A stretch of DNA of 64,000 bases, from assembly GCF_021233415.1 (NCBI RefSeq), contig NZ_CP089466.1, positions 1,054,001 through 1,118,000 on the forward strand. The letters are read 5' to 3'. The number at the start of each line of letters is the position of its first letter. The stretch's first letter is position 1. The notes beneath the pieces are model-generated. The model was not told the DNA's origin. It saw nothing but the letters and a program-made list of their open reading frames with translations, and did not search any database. Of this stretch, positions 24,722-32,223 are shown piece after piece. The position numbers and the translations under genes are program-made. The stretch is from Halobacterium litoreum (GTDB lineage Archaea; Halobacteriota; Halobacteria; Halobacteriales; Halobacteriaceae).

Positions 24722-25987
24722 CTACTCGCCGGCGAAGTCGCGCGCCTGCGCCATCCAGTCTTCGATGCGCCCCGCGGCCACGTCGATCTGTTCGGCGAGC
24801 GCGCCGGCGTCCGCGCCCGCGAGCGCAGCGAGATTCTCGATACCGGCGTCGCGCAGGCGCTCGGCGTACCGCGGGCCGATGCCGTCGACGCGTTCGAGGT
24901 CGCCGGGGTTCGCGGCGCCGTCGCGTGCCCCGAACCACTCGCAGACCGCCGGCCACAGTTCCCGGTGGGCGGTGCGGCCGACCGACAGCCCGATGTGGCC
25001 CGCCGACACCTCCATGATTTCGGTGTCGTCGCTCGGCACGCGGTCGTTGAACGGCCGGCTCGCGGTCGGCGGGACGAGGTGGTCGTACTCCGCGACGATC
25101 TGGAGCATCGGCATCGTCAGATTCTCCAGCGGGACGCGTTCGCCGTCGATTGTGAGGTCGCCCTCGGCGAACTTGTTGTCCTGGTAGACGTCTTCGAGGT
25201 ACTCGCGGTACACCTCGCCGGCCATCCCGATGCCGTCGTCGAGCCAGCGCTCCATGCGCGCGAAGTTCTCCACGAACTCCTCGTCCTCGAGGTTGTCCGC
25301 GAGGCGGATGTACTTCGACACGCCGTTCTCGACGGGGTCCATCGACGCGAACCCCGCGTCGAAGAACGTCGCCGGAATCGTCCCGAACGTCTCCGCGAGC
25401 GTCGCCGGGTCGAAATTCTCCTCGGCGCCCCACTCCTCTAAGACGCCGCCCGTCTCGTCGAAGTAGAGGCTCGCCGCCATCAGCGCCAGATTCCGCACCT
25501 TCTCGGGGTGGAGCGCGGTGTACATCGCGCTCATCGTGCCGCCCATGCAGTAGCCGAGCAGATTTATCGAGTCGACGCCCGAGCGCTCCCGCACCACGTC
25601 CACGCAGTTGTCGATGTACCGGTTCACGTAGTCGTCAAGCGACAGCGCCGCGTCTAACTTCGACGGCTCGCCCCAGTCGACGAGGTAGACGTCGAAGCCG
25701 TCCTCGAGGAGGCGCCGCACGACGCTCCGGTCCGGCTGCAAATCGAGGATGTACGGGCGGTTGATGAGCGCGTACACCACGAGAATCGGGGTGTCGTGGC
25801 GCTGCTCGGTTAGTGGCTCGTAGTGCAGGAGGTCGAGTTTGTTCTCGCTGTAGACGACCTCCGAGGGCGTCTGCCCGACCTCGACGTCCTGCATCGTCTC
25901 GGCGGCGTCGGGCGCGTCCGCGGTCCGTTCGACGAGCGTCGCCGCGGCGTCCCAGAACGCCGCCGGCCCGGAGAGAGCACCCCGCAT
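24722..25987 (-). CDS. phaC: Polyhydroxyalkanoate synthase catalytic subunit PhaC (class III)
   Basis: A 421-residue PHA synthase. The lipase-like box LLGYCMGGT places the nucleophile at Cys147, with the acid in AEYDHLVPP and His in [10 protein letters not shown]. It polymerises (R)-3-hydroxyacyl-CoA on granules with PhaE. The C-terminal 60 residues ([20 protein letters not shown] and on) form a helix-hairpin-helix-like extension, known in haloarchaeal PhaC. The ATG follows the phaE stop by four bases, and phaR-phaP-phaE-phaC form one transcript. Confidence 0.95.
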   Translation of the reverse strand: MRGALSGPAAFWDAAATLVERTADAPDAAETMQDVEVGQTPSEVVYSENKLDLLHYEPLTEQRHDTPILVVYALINRPYILDLQPDRSVVRRLLEDGFDVYLVDWGEPSKLDAALSLDDYVNRYIDNCVDVVRERSGVDSINLLGYCMGGTMSAMYTALHPEKVRNLALMAASLYFDETGGVLEEWGAEENFDPATLAETFGTIPATFFDAGFASMDPVENGVSKYIRLADNLEDEEFVENFARMERWLDDGIGMAGEVYREYLEDVYQDNKFAEGDLTIDGERVPLENLTMPMLQIVAEYDHLVPPTASRPFNDRVPSDDTEIMEVSAGHIGLSVGRTAHRELWPAVCEWFGARDGAANPGDLERVDGIGPRYAERLRDAGIENLAALAGADAGALAEQIDVAAGRIEDWMAQARDFAGE

Positions 25988-25991
25988 CGGC

Positions 25992-26540
25992 TCACTCCCC
26001 CTCGGTCTCTACCGCGTCGAGGATTCGGTCGAGGCGCTGTTCGACGGCGTGCTGGCGGCGCTCCAGTTCCACGAGGCGCTCCCCGATTTCGGTCACGTCG
26101 CCCTCCGTCGGCAGCCCCATCTCGTGGACGGCGTCCTCGGTGATGTCGTCGAACTGCTGGCGGAGTTCGAGCGCGTCGTCGAGGCCCTGCCCGGTCGCGT
26201 ACGCGAACGCCGACGTCTCCATCGTCTCCTTGAACGCGCGGTTCGCGGCGTTCAGCCACGTGTCCCGGAAGCGCTCGACGTCGACGTCCTCGCCCTCGAC
26301 CACGTCTGTCACCTGTTCGAGGGCGTCGTCGGCGGCCTGCATCCACACCTCGTAGGCGTTCGCCACCGACGCCGCCGTCTCGTCCGCGCGGTTCTGCCGG
26401 GTGAGTTGGTCGACGGAGTCCAGCCACGCGTCCACGAACCGCGACTGCGCGTTCATCGTCTGCTCGGCGGCGTCCGCGTACTGGCGGTTCACCTCGGCGA
26501 CGCGCTCGAACCACTCCATGCCGGGCGTATCGCTACTCAC
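25992..26540 (-). CDS. phaE: PHA synthase subunit PhaE
   Basis: A 182-residue helical protein with the PhaE-like block [16 protein letters not shown] and a C-terminal coiled-coil ([21 protein letters not shown]). PhaE has no catalytic residues but is needed for activity and stability of the class III synthase. I placed the start at the GTG at 26540, which overlaps the end of phaP by eight bases; the frame extends to 26600 with an unlikely basic leader. Start at Met 26519 is the alternative. Confidence 0.88.
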   Translation of the reverse strand: MSSDTPGMEWFERVAEVNRQYADAAEQTMNAQSRFVDAWLDSVDQLTRQNRADETAASVANAYEVWMQAADDALEQVTDVVEGEDVDVERFRDTWLNAANRAFKETMETSAFAYATGQGLDDALELRQQFDDITEDAVHEMGLPTEGDVTEIGERLVELERRQHAVEQRLDRILDAVETEGE

Positions 26541-27075
26541 CGTCACCACCTCCTTCGACCTCGATTTCCACGGGTTCGGTCGCCTCGCCCGGCCAGCCAC
26601 TCGCGTCCAGCCACTCGCCGCCCCCCATCCAGTCCGCGTCCGTCCAGTCGCCGGCCGCAGCGAGGTCGTCGGTCGCAGCGAGCGCGGTGTCGAAGCCGGC
26701 GGCCACGAGGTCTGCGTAGACGCCGACCATCCCGTCGTACGTCTCCAGCGCGTCCGCCGTCGACTGCGCGGTGCGCGCCCACCACTCGTCGGTGAGGTCC
26801 GCCATCGACGTCAGGCTCTCCTCGTAGGCGGCCTCCACGTCGCCGAGGCTCTCCTCGTTCGGGAACGTCGCGCGCATCGCCACGACCGGCAGTTCGAGTG
26901 CGGTGTTCGCCATCGTCGTCGTCTCGCGCTGGGCGCTCCGCTGGGCGTCCATCGAGTTCGCGAACGCGCGCGTGAACCGCCGGTGGACGTCGAACGCCTG
27001 CCGGGTGGCGCGGTGGCTCTGTTCGAGCAGCCGGCGCTGCATCGCGAACGGCGACGCCATCCCCGCGTCACTCAT
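26533..27075 (-). CDS. phaP: PHA granule-associated protein PhaP (phasin)
   Basis: A 180-residue amphipathic, helical protein with almost no cysteine and a C-terminal Trp/Gly/Asp-rich tail. It sits between phaR and phaE, the order known for Haloferax phaRPEC. Phasins coat PHA granules and control their size. The first ATG used is 27075 (MSDAGMASPF), overlapping the phaR stop as ATGAGTGA; a GTG at 27084 is possible. The family call relies on position and composition. Confidence 0.82.
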   Translation of the reverse strand: MSDAGMASPFAMQRRLLEQSHRATRQAFDVHRRFTRAFANSMDAQRSAQRETTTMANTALELPVVAMRATFPNEESLGDVEAAYEESLTSMADLTDEWWARTAQSTADALETYDGMVGVYADLVAAGFDTALAATDDLAAAGDWTDADWMGGGEWLDASGWPGEATEPVEIEVEGGGDGE

Positions 27076-27373
27076 CGCCGTCACCCCGCGTTTCGAGGGG
27101 GATGACGACGGTCTGGACGATGTCGCCCTCCTCGATGCCGAGGGCCTCGCGTTCGGCGTCCGGGATGCTGATGCGCCCGCCGCTCTGGACGCGCGTCTTG
27201 AACGTCGCCGTCGTCCGGCTCATCGCGTCGAGGCCGCCGAGTCCGGCGTCCATCGACGGCGCGAGCATCCGGCGCATGAACTCCGTCTGCTGTTCGAACG
27301 CGCGCTCGCCGGCCGTCTGCACGTCGCGTGCGAACGCCGCCGGCGGCCACGTCGAGTCGTAGTTGTCGGGCAT
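27068..27373 (-). CDS. phaR: AbrB/SpoVT-domain PHA regulator PhaR
   Basis: A 101-residue protein with a helical N-terminus and a C-terminal AbrB/SpoVT beta-hairpin domain (residues about 60-95): GGRISIPDAEREALGIEEGD followed by IVQTVVIPLE. In Haloferax mediterranei the related PhaR represses its own phaRP promoter and binds granules. It is the first gene of the phaR-phaP-phaE-phaC operon and diverges from phaJ, so one intergenic region could be controlled in both directions. Confidence 0.88.
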   Translation of the reverse strand: MPDNYDSTWPPAAFARDVQTAGERAFEQQTEFMRRMLAPSMDAGLGGLDAMSRTTATFKTRVQSGGRISIPDAEREALGIEEGDIVQTVVIPLETRGDGDE

Positions 27374-27618
27374 CTGTCGTCAGGAGGTACGCCGGATTCG
27401 ACGTTAAGCGTAGTTACCAGATGGGTTCAGATGGCGACAGACGGGGCTGAGAACCGGAGCGTGGTGCTCGATGCCGTCGACGCGAACCCCTCGGTAGACT
27501 GGCCACCATCGCGACAGTAAATCGACGGCGCCACGATGCGACGACGCGACGACGCGGCCTAATTCTGGCTCGCATCCCCCCAAAACGGCTGTTCACTCCC
27601 GTCCCGTCGTGTCTACGC
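27374..27618. promoter_or_regulatory. Shared divergent control region of phaR and phaJ
   Basis: This 245-base region separates the minus-strand phaRPEC operon from the plus-strand phaJ. GCTTAAC on the minus strand (about 27400-27408) could be the phaR TATA element, and CCTAATTC (about 27558-27565) a phaJ element. By analogy with Haloferax, PhaR should bind near the phaR element. No clear long palindrome is seen. Confidence 0.5.
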
Positions 27619-28239
27619 ATGGACCAGTTCACGGGCGACCCGGTCACGACGTGGGCGCGCGCGACAGACCAGTGGCTCCGCTTTTCCACCGACGTCGTGC
27701 AGCGCGCCGCGGAAGCGAACCGCGCGGCCGCCGCCGCGTTCGGATTCGCTCAGGCCGACGCCGAACGCCGCGACTCGACGCTCCCGTCGATGGCGTATCG
27801 GCGCGACGACTGGACGTTCGAGTGTACCGTCGACTCGCGCGAGGACATCGGCGTCGGCGAACACGTCTCCTTCTCGAAGGAACTCACGGACGACGACGTG
27901 CGCGCGTTCGCGAAGGCGAGTGGCGACACGAACCGCCTCCACCTCGACGACGAGTTCGCCGCGCGCACCCGGTTCGGCGAACGCATCGCCCACGGCACGC
28001 TCGTCAGCGGCCTCGTCAGCGCCGCGCTCGCCCGCCTCCCCGGACTCACCATCTACCTCGAACAGGACGTGGAGTACCTCGCGCCCGTCCCCATCGGGGA
28101 GCGAGCGACCGCGACCTGCGAGGTGGTCGAGAACCTCGGCGGCGACCGCTACCGACTCACCACCGTCGTCACCGACGGCGACGGCGACGCGGTCGTGGAC
28201 GGCGAAGCAATCGTTCTCGTGGACGAACTCCCGGCCTGA
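27619..28239 (+). CDS. phaJ: PhaJ-like (R)-specific enoyl-CoA hydratase with N-terminal extension
   Basis: A 206-residue protein. The last 135 residues are a MaoC hot-dog hydratase with the complete motif SGDTNRLHLDDEFA and FGERIAHGTLVSG. The first 70 residues are a helical extension (TWARATDQWLRFSTDVVQRAAEANRAAAA) like those of PhaP/PhaE and may tether it to the granule (inference). It makes (R)-3-hydroxyacyl-CoA for PhaEC. The catalytic half resembles the 131-residue MaoC at 12.7 kb. Confidence 0.85.
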   Translation: MDQFTGDPVTTWARATDQWLRFSTDVVQRAAEANRAAAAAFGFAQADAERRDSTLPSMAYRRDDWTFECTVDSREDIGVGEHVSFSKELTDDDVRAFAKASGDTNRLHLDDEFAARTRFGERIAHGTLVSGLVSAALARLPGLTIYLEQDVEYLAPVPIGERATATCEVVENLGGDRYRLTTVVTDGDGDAVVDGEAIVLVDELPA

Positions 28240-28359
28240 CCGTCCGTGCCGAGCCGCGAGTAAGCACGCCGTACCGCTCCGACCGCCCCGTCCGCCCGGT
28301 GTTACTCGCGTTAAACCGACGTAATAGCCGGAGTATGCCGTCGTTGTCGGGTGTAGGCT

Positions 28360-29124
28360 GTGTATAGCAATGAGCGGCTGGCGCGTCTCTCCGCGCGACT
28401 GATGCAAGAGTTAGCGACAGAAGCGACTGCCCGGCGTCACCGGGCGGACCGGGGCGACGCGCCGGAAAGCGAGGCGTCGGCGAGCGACGAGACGGCGAGC
28501 GAGCGCCCCAGCACGTCCGGCGACGGCGGCGGCCGCGACGAATCGGTCTCGCCGAGCGAGGCCGCGGAAGGCACCGACCGCCGCGACGACGCGACTGCCA
28601 CCACGCCGCACGTGCGACTGTACGTGCGCGGGTCCTCGGTCGCCCACGACCGCGAATCGGCGGTCCTCGAAGCACTCGAAGCGCTCGCCGACGACGGCGT
28701 CATCGACGCGGTGAACGTCCACACGTGGCCCGAGAAGGTGAGCCTGCGGTCGGCGGGCACCGCGCGCACCGACGTTCTCGACACGTACCAGCGCTTCGAG
28801 GCGTGGGCGGACGACCACGACGTGTCGATTCGACCGCCGTTCGTCGTGCGGCAGGTCGACTCCTCGATTACGCGTGAGCGCGACGAGGTGCTCGTGACGC
28901 CCGCGCTCTGTCTCACCGTCTGGGACGGCGACGACCTCGTCGGCGTCTACCCCTGCAACCACGAGGACGGCGTGGAGACCGTCGAGGACGGACTGGCGAA
29001 CGTCGCCGACGGCGCCGCCGCGAGCGCTCGCCGGCTGGCGGCTCGGGTCGCGTCCGAGGACCGGCCCGTGACGCCCGACGGCCGCCTCGAACGCCCGTTC
29101 CGGGAGGTGCAGCCCGATGAGTAG
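28360..29124 (+). CDS. Conserved haloarchaeal protein, possible HTH-associated
   Basis: A 254-residue protein with a helical N-terminus, a disordered Ser/Asp/Glu region (residues about 25-85), and a C-terminal alpha/beta domain with VRLYVRGSSVAHDRES, VHTWPEKVSL and LTVWDGDDLVGVYPC. I recall this C-terminal pattern from a conserved haloarchaeal family. The start is uncertain: GTG 28360 or ATG 28402; an ATG at 28370 is out of frame and stops early. It overlaps phaB by eight bases, so it is in the PHA-side transcript. Function unknown. Confidence 0.6.
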   Translation: MYSNERLARLSARLMQELATEATARRHRADRGDAPESEASASDETASERPSTSGDGGGRDESVSPSEAAEGTDRRDDATATTPHVRLYVRGSSVAHDRESAVLEALEALADDGVIDAVNVHTWPEKVSLRSAGTARTDVLDTYQRFEAWADDHDVSIRPPFVVRQVDSSITRERDEVLVTPALCLTVWDGDDLVGVYPCNHEDGVETVEDGLANVADGAAASARRLAARVASEDRPVTPDGRLERPFREVQPDE

Positions 29125-29914
29125 CGACCTCCGCGAGTCCCGCGCCGGACAGACCGACGCCGAGCGCTCCGAACTGCTGGCGGACCAGACGTGCGTCGTC
29201 ACGGGCGCGTCCCGCGGCATCGGGCGTCGCATCGCCACCGAGTTCGCGGGACACGGCGCGGACGTCGTCGTGAACTACCACTCGTCGCCGGACGCCGCCG
29301 AGTCGGTCGCCGACGCCATCGAGACGGCGGGCGGCACGGCGACGGCGGTGCAGGCGGACGTCGCTGACTTCGAGGCGACGGCGGCGTTCGCCGACCGCGT
29401 CCGCGACGAGTTCGGGGCCGTGGACGTGCTCGTGAACAACGCCGGCGTGAACGTCGACAAGCGCTTCGAGCGCCTGACGCCCGAGGACTGGCAGCGCGTC
29501 GTCGACGTGAACCTCGGCGGCGCGTTCAACTGCACGAAGGCGTTCTACGACGACCTGAAGGAGGCCGAGCACGGGCGCGTCGTGAACATCTCCAGCGTGG
29601 TCGGCCAGCAGGGGAACTTCGGACAGGTGAACTACGCCGCCTCGAAGAGCGGCCTGTTCGGGTTCACGAAGTCACTCGCGCTCGAACTCGCGCCCCACGG
29701 CACCACCGCGAACTGCGTCGCGCCGGGGTTCACGGCGACGGACATGGCCGACTCCATCCCGGAACACGTCCACGACCGCATCTGCGAGCGCATCCCCCTG
29801 AACCGGTTCGCGTCGGTGGACGAAATCGTTCCCGTCGTGCGCTTTCTCGCGAGCGAGGAGTCGTCGTACGTCACCGGCGAAATCGTCAACGTGAACGGTG
29901 GGATGCATGGCTGA
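29117..29914 (+). CDS. phaB: Acetoacetyl-CoA reductase PhaB (FabG-type SDR)
   Basis: A 265-residue SDR with cofactor loop TGASRGIGRR, NNAGVN and the catalytic set Ser-Tyr-Lys in NISSVVGQQGNFGQVNYAASKSG. The QGNFGQVNYAASKSGLFGFTK block is characteristic of PHA-type acetoacetyl-CoA reductases, which use NADPH to make (R)-3-hydroxybutyryl-CoA. The first 20 residues are an acidic extension. It overlaps the previous gene and the following Usp gene, placing it in one operon opposite phaRPEC. Confidence 0.85.
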   Translation: MSSDLRESRAGQTDAERSELLADQTCVVTGASRGIGRRIATEFAGHGADVVVNYHSSPDAAESVADAIETAGGTATAVQADVADFEATAAFADRVRDEFGAVDVLVNNAGVNVDKRFERLTPEDWQRVVDVNLGGAFNCTKAFYDDLKEAEHGRVVNISSVVGQQGNFGQVNYAASKSGLFGFTKSLALELAPHGTTANCVAPGFTATDMADSIPEHVHDRICERIPLNRFASVDEIVPVVRFLASEESSYVTGEIVNVNGGMHG

Positions 29915-30365
29915 CGCCGGCGAGAGCGCGTCCCGCGAGCGCCTCTACCGGAACATCCTCGTGCCGACCGACGGGAGCGATGGCGCTCGCCGCGGGACGC
30001 GACACGCCCTCGACATCGGGAACCAGTACGGCGCGACGATTCACGCGCTGCACGTCGTCGACGAGCGCACGGAAGCCCAGACGCCCGCGCTCGGGAGCGA
30101 GGAACTCCTCATCGAGAAACTGGAGACGGAGGCAGAGGACGTGCTCGAGGCGGTGGTGACGGAGGCCGAGCAACTCGGCTTGGAGGCGGTCGCGCGGTCC
30201 TGCCGGGGCGTCCCGCACGACGAGATTCGGCGGTACGCCGAGGAGCACGACATCGACCTCATCGTGATGGGGATGCACGGACGGGGCGGCGCGAGCAGGC
30301 CGCACATCGGCAGCACGACCGAGCGCCTCATGCGCACGTCCAACGTCCCGGTGTTGCCGGTGTGA
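29907..30365 (+). CDS. UspA-family universal stress protein
   Basis: A 152-residue single-domain UspA. It has the ILVPTDGS start and the ATP-binding signature GMHGRGGASRPHIGST near the C-terminus (G-x2-G-x9-G-S/T), so it probably binds ATP. ATG 29907 overlaps the phaB stop by eight bases. Usp genes beside PHA genes may link storage to stress, but that is inference. Confidence 0.88.
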   Translation: MADAGESASRERLYRNILVPTDGSDGARRGTRHALDIGNQYGATIHALHVVDERTEAQTPALGSEELLIEKLETEAEDVLEAVVTEAEQLGLEAVARSCRGVPHDEIRRYAEEHDIDLIVMGMHGRGGASRPHIGSTTERLMRTSNVPVLPV

Positions 30366-30369
30366 CTCG

Positions 30370-30837
30370 ATGAGCGTCCCCGAGGAAGCCGAGGACCTGA
30401 TTGCCGGCGCGCCGGTGAGCGCGCACGTCGCCACGTCGGTCGACGACCGCCCGCACGCCGCGCCCGTGTGGTACGGCTACCGGGACGGCGTCGTCTCCTT
30501 CATCACTGGCGGGCGGAAACTCGCGAACGCCCGCGAGAACCCGCGAGTCGCGCTGTCCATCGAGCGAGCGCGAGACGGCGACGTGGCCTGGAACGTGACG
30601 CTGCTCGGTCGCGCATCGGTCGTGGACGACGCTGACCGAATCGAGGCGGCGTCGGACTGGATTTACGACAAGTACGACGGCGAGGGCGACGAACCGAGCG
30701 AGGAGACGGGGGCGGGCGGCGACACCGCGGTCGACGGCGGCGCGGTTCGAGACGAGGACGCGGCGGGCGCCGAGGAGTCGGGGTACGCGCTGGTCGAGGT
30801 GACCGTCGGGTCGGCGTCGTGGGCGGTCTACGACTGA
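30370..30837 (+). CDS. PPOX-class flavin-binding protein
   Basis: A 155-residue pyridoxamine-5'-phosphate-oxidase-like split-barrel protein: SAHVATSVDDRPHAAPVWYGY, FITGGRKLANARENPRVALSIE. Such small proteins bind FMN or F420. An acidic insert (DGEGDEPSEETGAGG) is present near residue 115. It starts four bases after the usp stop. The reaction is unknown. Confidence 0.83.
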   Translation: MSVPEEAEDLIAGAPVSAHVATSVDDRPHAAPVWYGYRDGVVSFITGGRKLANARENPRVALSIERARDGDVAWNVTLLGRASVVDDADRIEAASDWIYDKYDGEGDEPSEETGAGGDTAVDGGAVRDEDAAGAEESGYALVEVTVGSASWAVYD

Positions 30838-30839
30838 CT

Positions 30840-30858
30840 CGGTAGGCACGTCCTACCG
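30840..30858 (+). terminator. Perfect hairpin CGGTAGG-CACGT-CCTACCG
   Basis: Seven-base-pair stem with a five-base loop, starting two bases after the stop of the flavin-binding protein gene. A terminator or mRNA-end hairpin for the phaJ-side operon is likely. Confidence 0.5.
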
Positions 30859-30960
30859 CCGGTCGGGTCGGTCGCGCGACGAACGGGGCTAAACACGTTC
30901 GCTGGCTGTCAATCCGACCAATATTTTCAAGTAGGGCAGGGCTAAGGTTTGTTCGTACTC

Positions 30961-32223
30961 ATGTCTCGTCGCTCGACTGGACTGGTGGTGGTCGCCGTCG
31001 TAGTGCTGTCGGTAGTCGTGGCTCCCGCGGCCGCCACCCACAGCGACGAGGTGAACTCCGGCGTGCTCGACGTCGACGTGACCGGCCCCGGCAACGCCAC
31101 CGTCGAGAACGGCGTGCAGGTCGTCTGGCGCGGCGAACGCACCGACTTCGTCGCGCACGTCGGGGACTACGTCTCCGAGTCGGACTCCTACTACGAGACG
31201 TACTACGTCCGACTGACGACCGACCCGGACGCGTCCTACGACCCCCACACCGAGGAGTCGCTGGCCGTCGAACGCGTCGAACTCGGCGAACTTGAGACGC
31301 GTGACGTCACGCTCTCGGTCGCACCGAACGAGATTCCCGAGGGGCGACAGACCCTCTACGTCAGCATGTACCGGCCGGGCGTCCGGTCGGCGTCCCGCGT
31401 CAACCAGACCACCGTCGACCTCGTGTCGGTCTACAAGGGCGGCGACCGGGACGGCGACGGCCTGCTGAACGCGGAGGAGGTCGAGTGGGGGACCGAGTTC
31501 GTGGTCGACCCGACGGACGACCGGCCGGGCGAACGCACCGGCAAGGACCCCGACAACCTACTCGACGACAACATCGACACGGACGACGACGGACTCACCG
31601 ACGGCCACGAGGTGAAGACGTTCGGCACGAACCCGCTCGTGAAGGACACCGACGGCGACGGCGTCACCGACCCCGAGGAGGTGCGCGCGGGAACGAACCC
31701 GGCGGCGAACGACACGGACGGCGACGACCTGGACGACCCGACCGAGATTCAGAACGCGTCGTCGCCCACCGCGAAGGACACCGACATGGACGGGCTCTCG
31801 GACCCCGTCGAGGAGCGCGTCGGCACCGACCCGACCGACCGGGACACGGACGGCGACGGGCTGGCCGACGGCACGGAGTACTTCGAACTCGCGAGCAGTC
31901 CGCTCGTCGCCGACACGGACGGCGACGGCCTCGACGACGCCGAGGAGGTGTCCCGCTTCGGCACGAACCCGGCCAAGCCCGACACGGACGGCGACGGCAT
32001 CCCGGACGGCCGCGAGGTGTTACTCGGCACGGACCCGACGGAGCCGACCGACGACCCGACGGCGGACGCGAGCGACGACGCGGCCGCCACCACCGACGCC
32101 GAGACGTCGACCGATTCGACCGACGAGGCGGCCGACACGCGCACTGCGACGTCGCTGTTCGGCGCCGACCTGCTGGGCGGCGCCGCGCGCCTCCTGACCG
32201 ACCTCCTGGGGGTGTTCGCGTGA
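30961..32223 (+). CDS. Secreted calcium-binding protein with thrombospondin type-3 repeats
   Basis: A 420-residue protein. Residues 1-25 are a Sec signal peptide (LVVVAVVVLSVVVAPAAA). Residues about 30-155 are a beta-rich domain. Residues about 160-360 carry TSP3-type repeats of the form DTDGDGLxDxxE with xTNP spacers, giving about eight acidic calcium loops. The C-terminal 60 residues are Thr/Asp/Ala-rich with a short hydrophobic end. It is exported and structurally stabilised by Ca2+. Its stop overlaps the start of the beta-helix gene, so the two may form a complex at the cell surface. Confidence 0.83.
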   Translation: MSRRSTGLVVVAVVVLSVVVAPAAATHSDEVNSGVLDVDVTGPGNATVENGVQVVWRGERTDFVAHVGDYVSESDSYYETYYVRLTTDPDASYDPHTEESLAVERVELGELETRDVTLSVAPNEIPEGRQTLYVSMYRPGVRSASRVNQTTVDLVSVYKGGDRDGDGLLNAEEVEWGTEFVVDPTDDRPGERTGKDPDNLLDDNIDTDDDGLTDGHEVKTFGTNPLVKDTDGDGVTDPEEVRAGTNPAANDTDGDDLDDPTEIQNASSPTAKDTDMDGLSDPVEERVGTDPTDRDTDGDGLADGTEYFELASSPLVADTDGDGLDDAEEVSRFGTNPAKPDTDGDGIPDGREVLLGTDPTEPTDDPTADASDDAAATTDAETSTDSTDEAADTRTATSLFGADLLGGAARLLTDLLGVFA

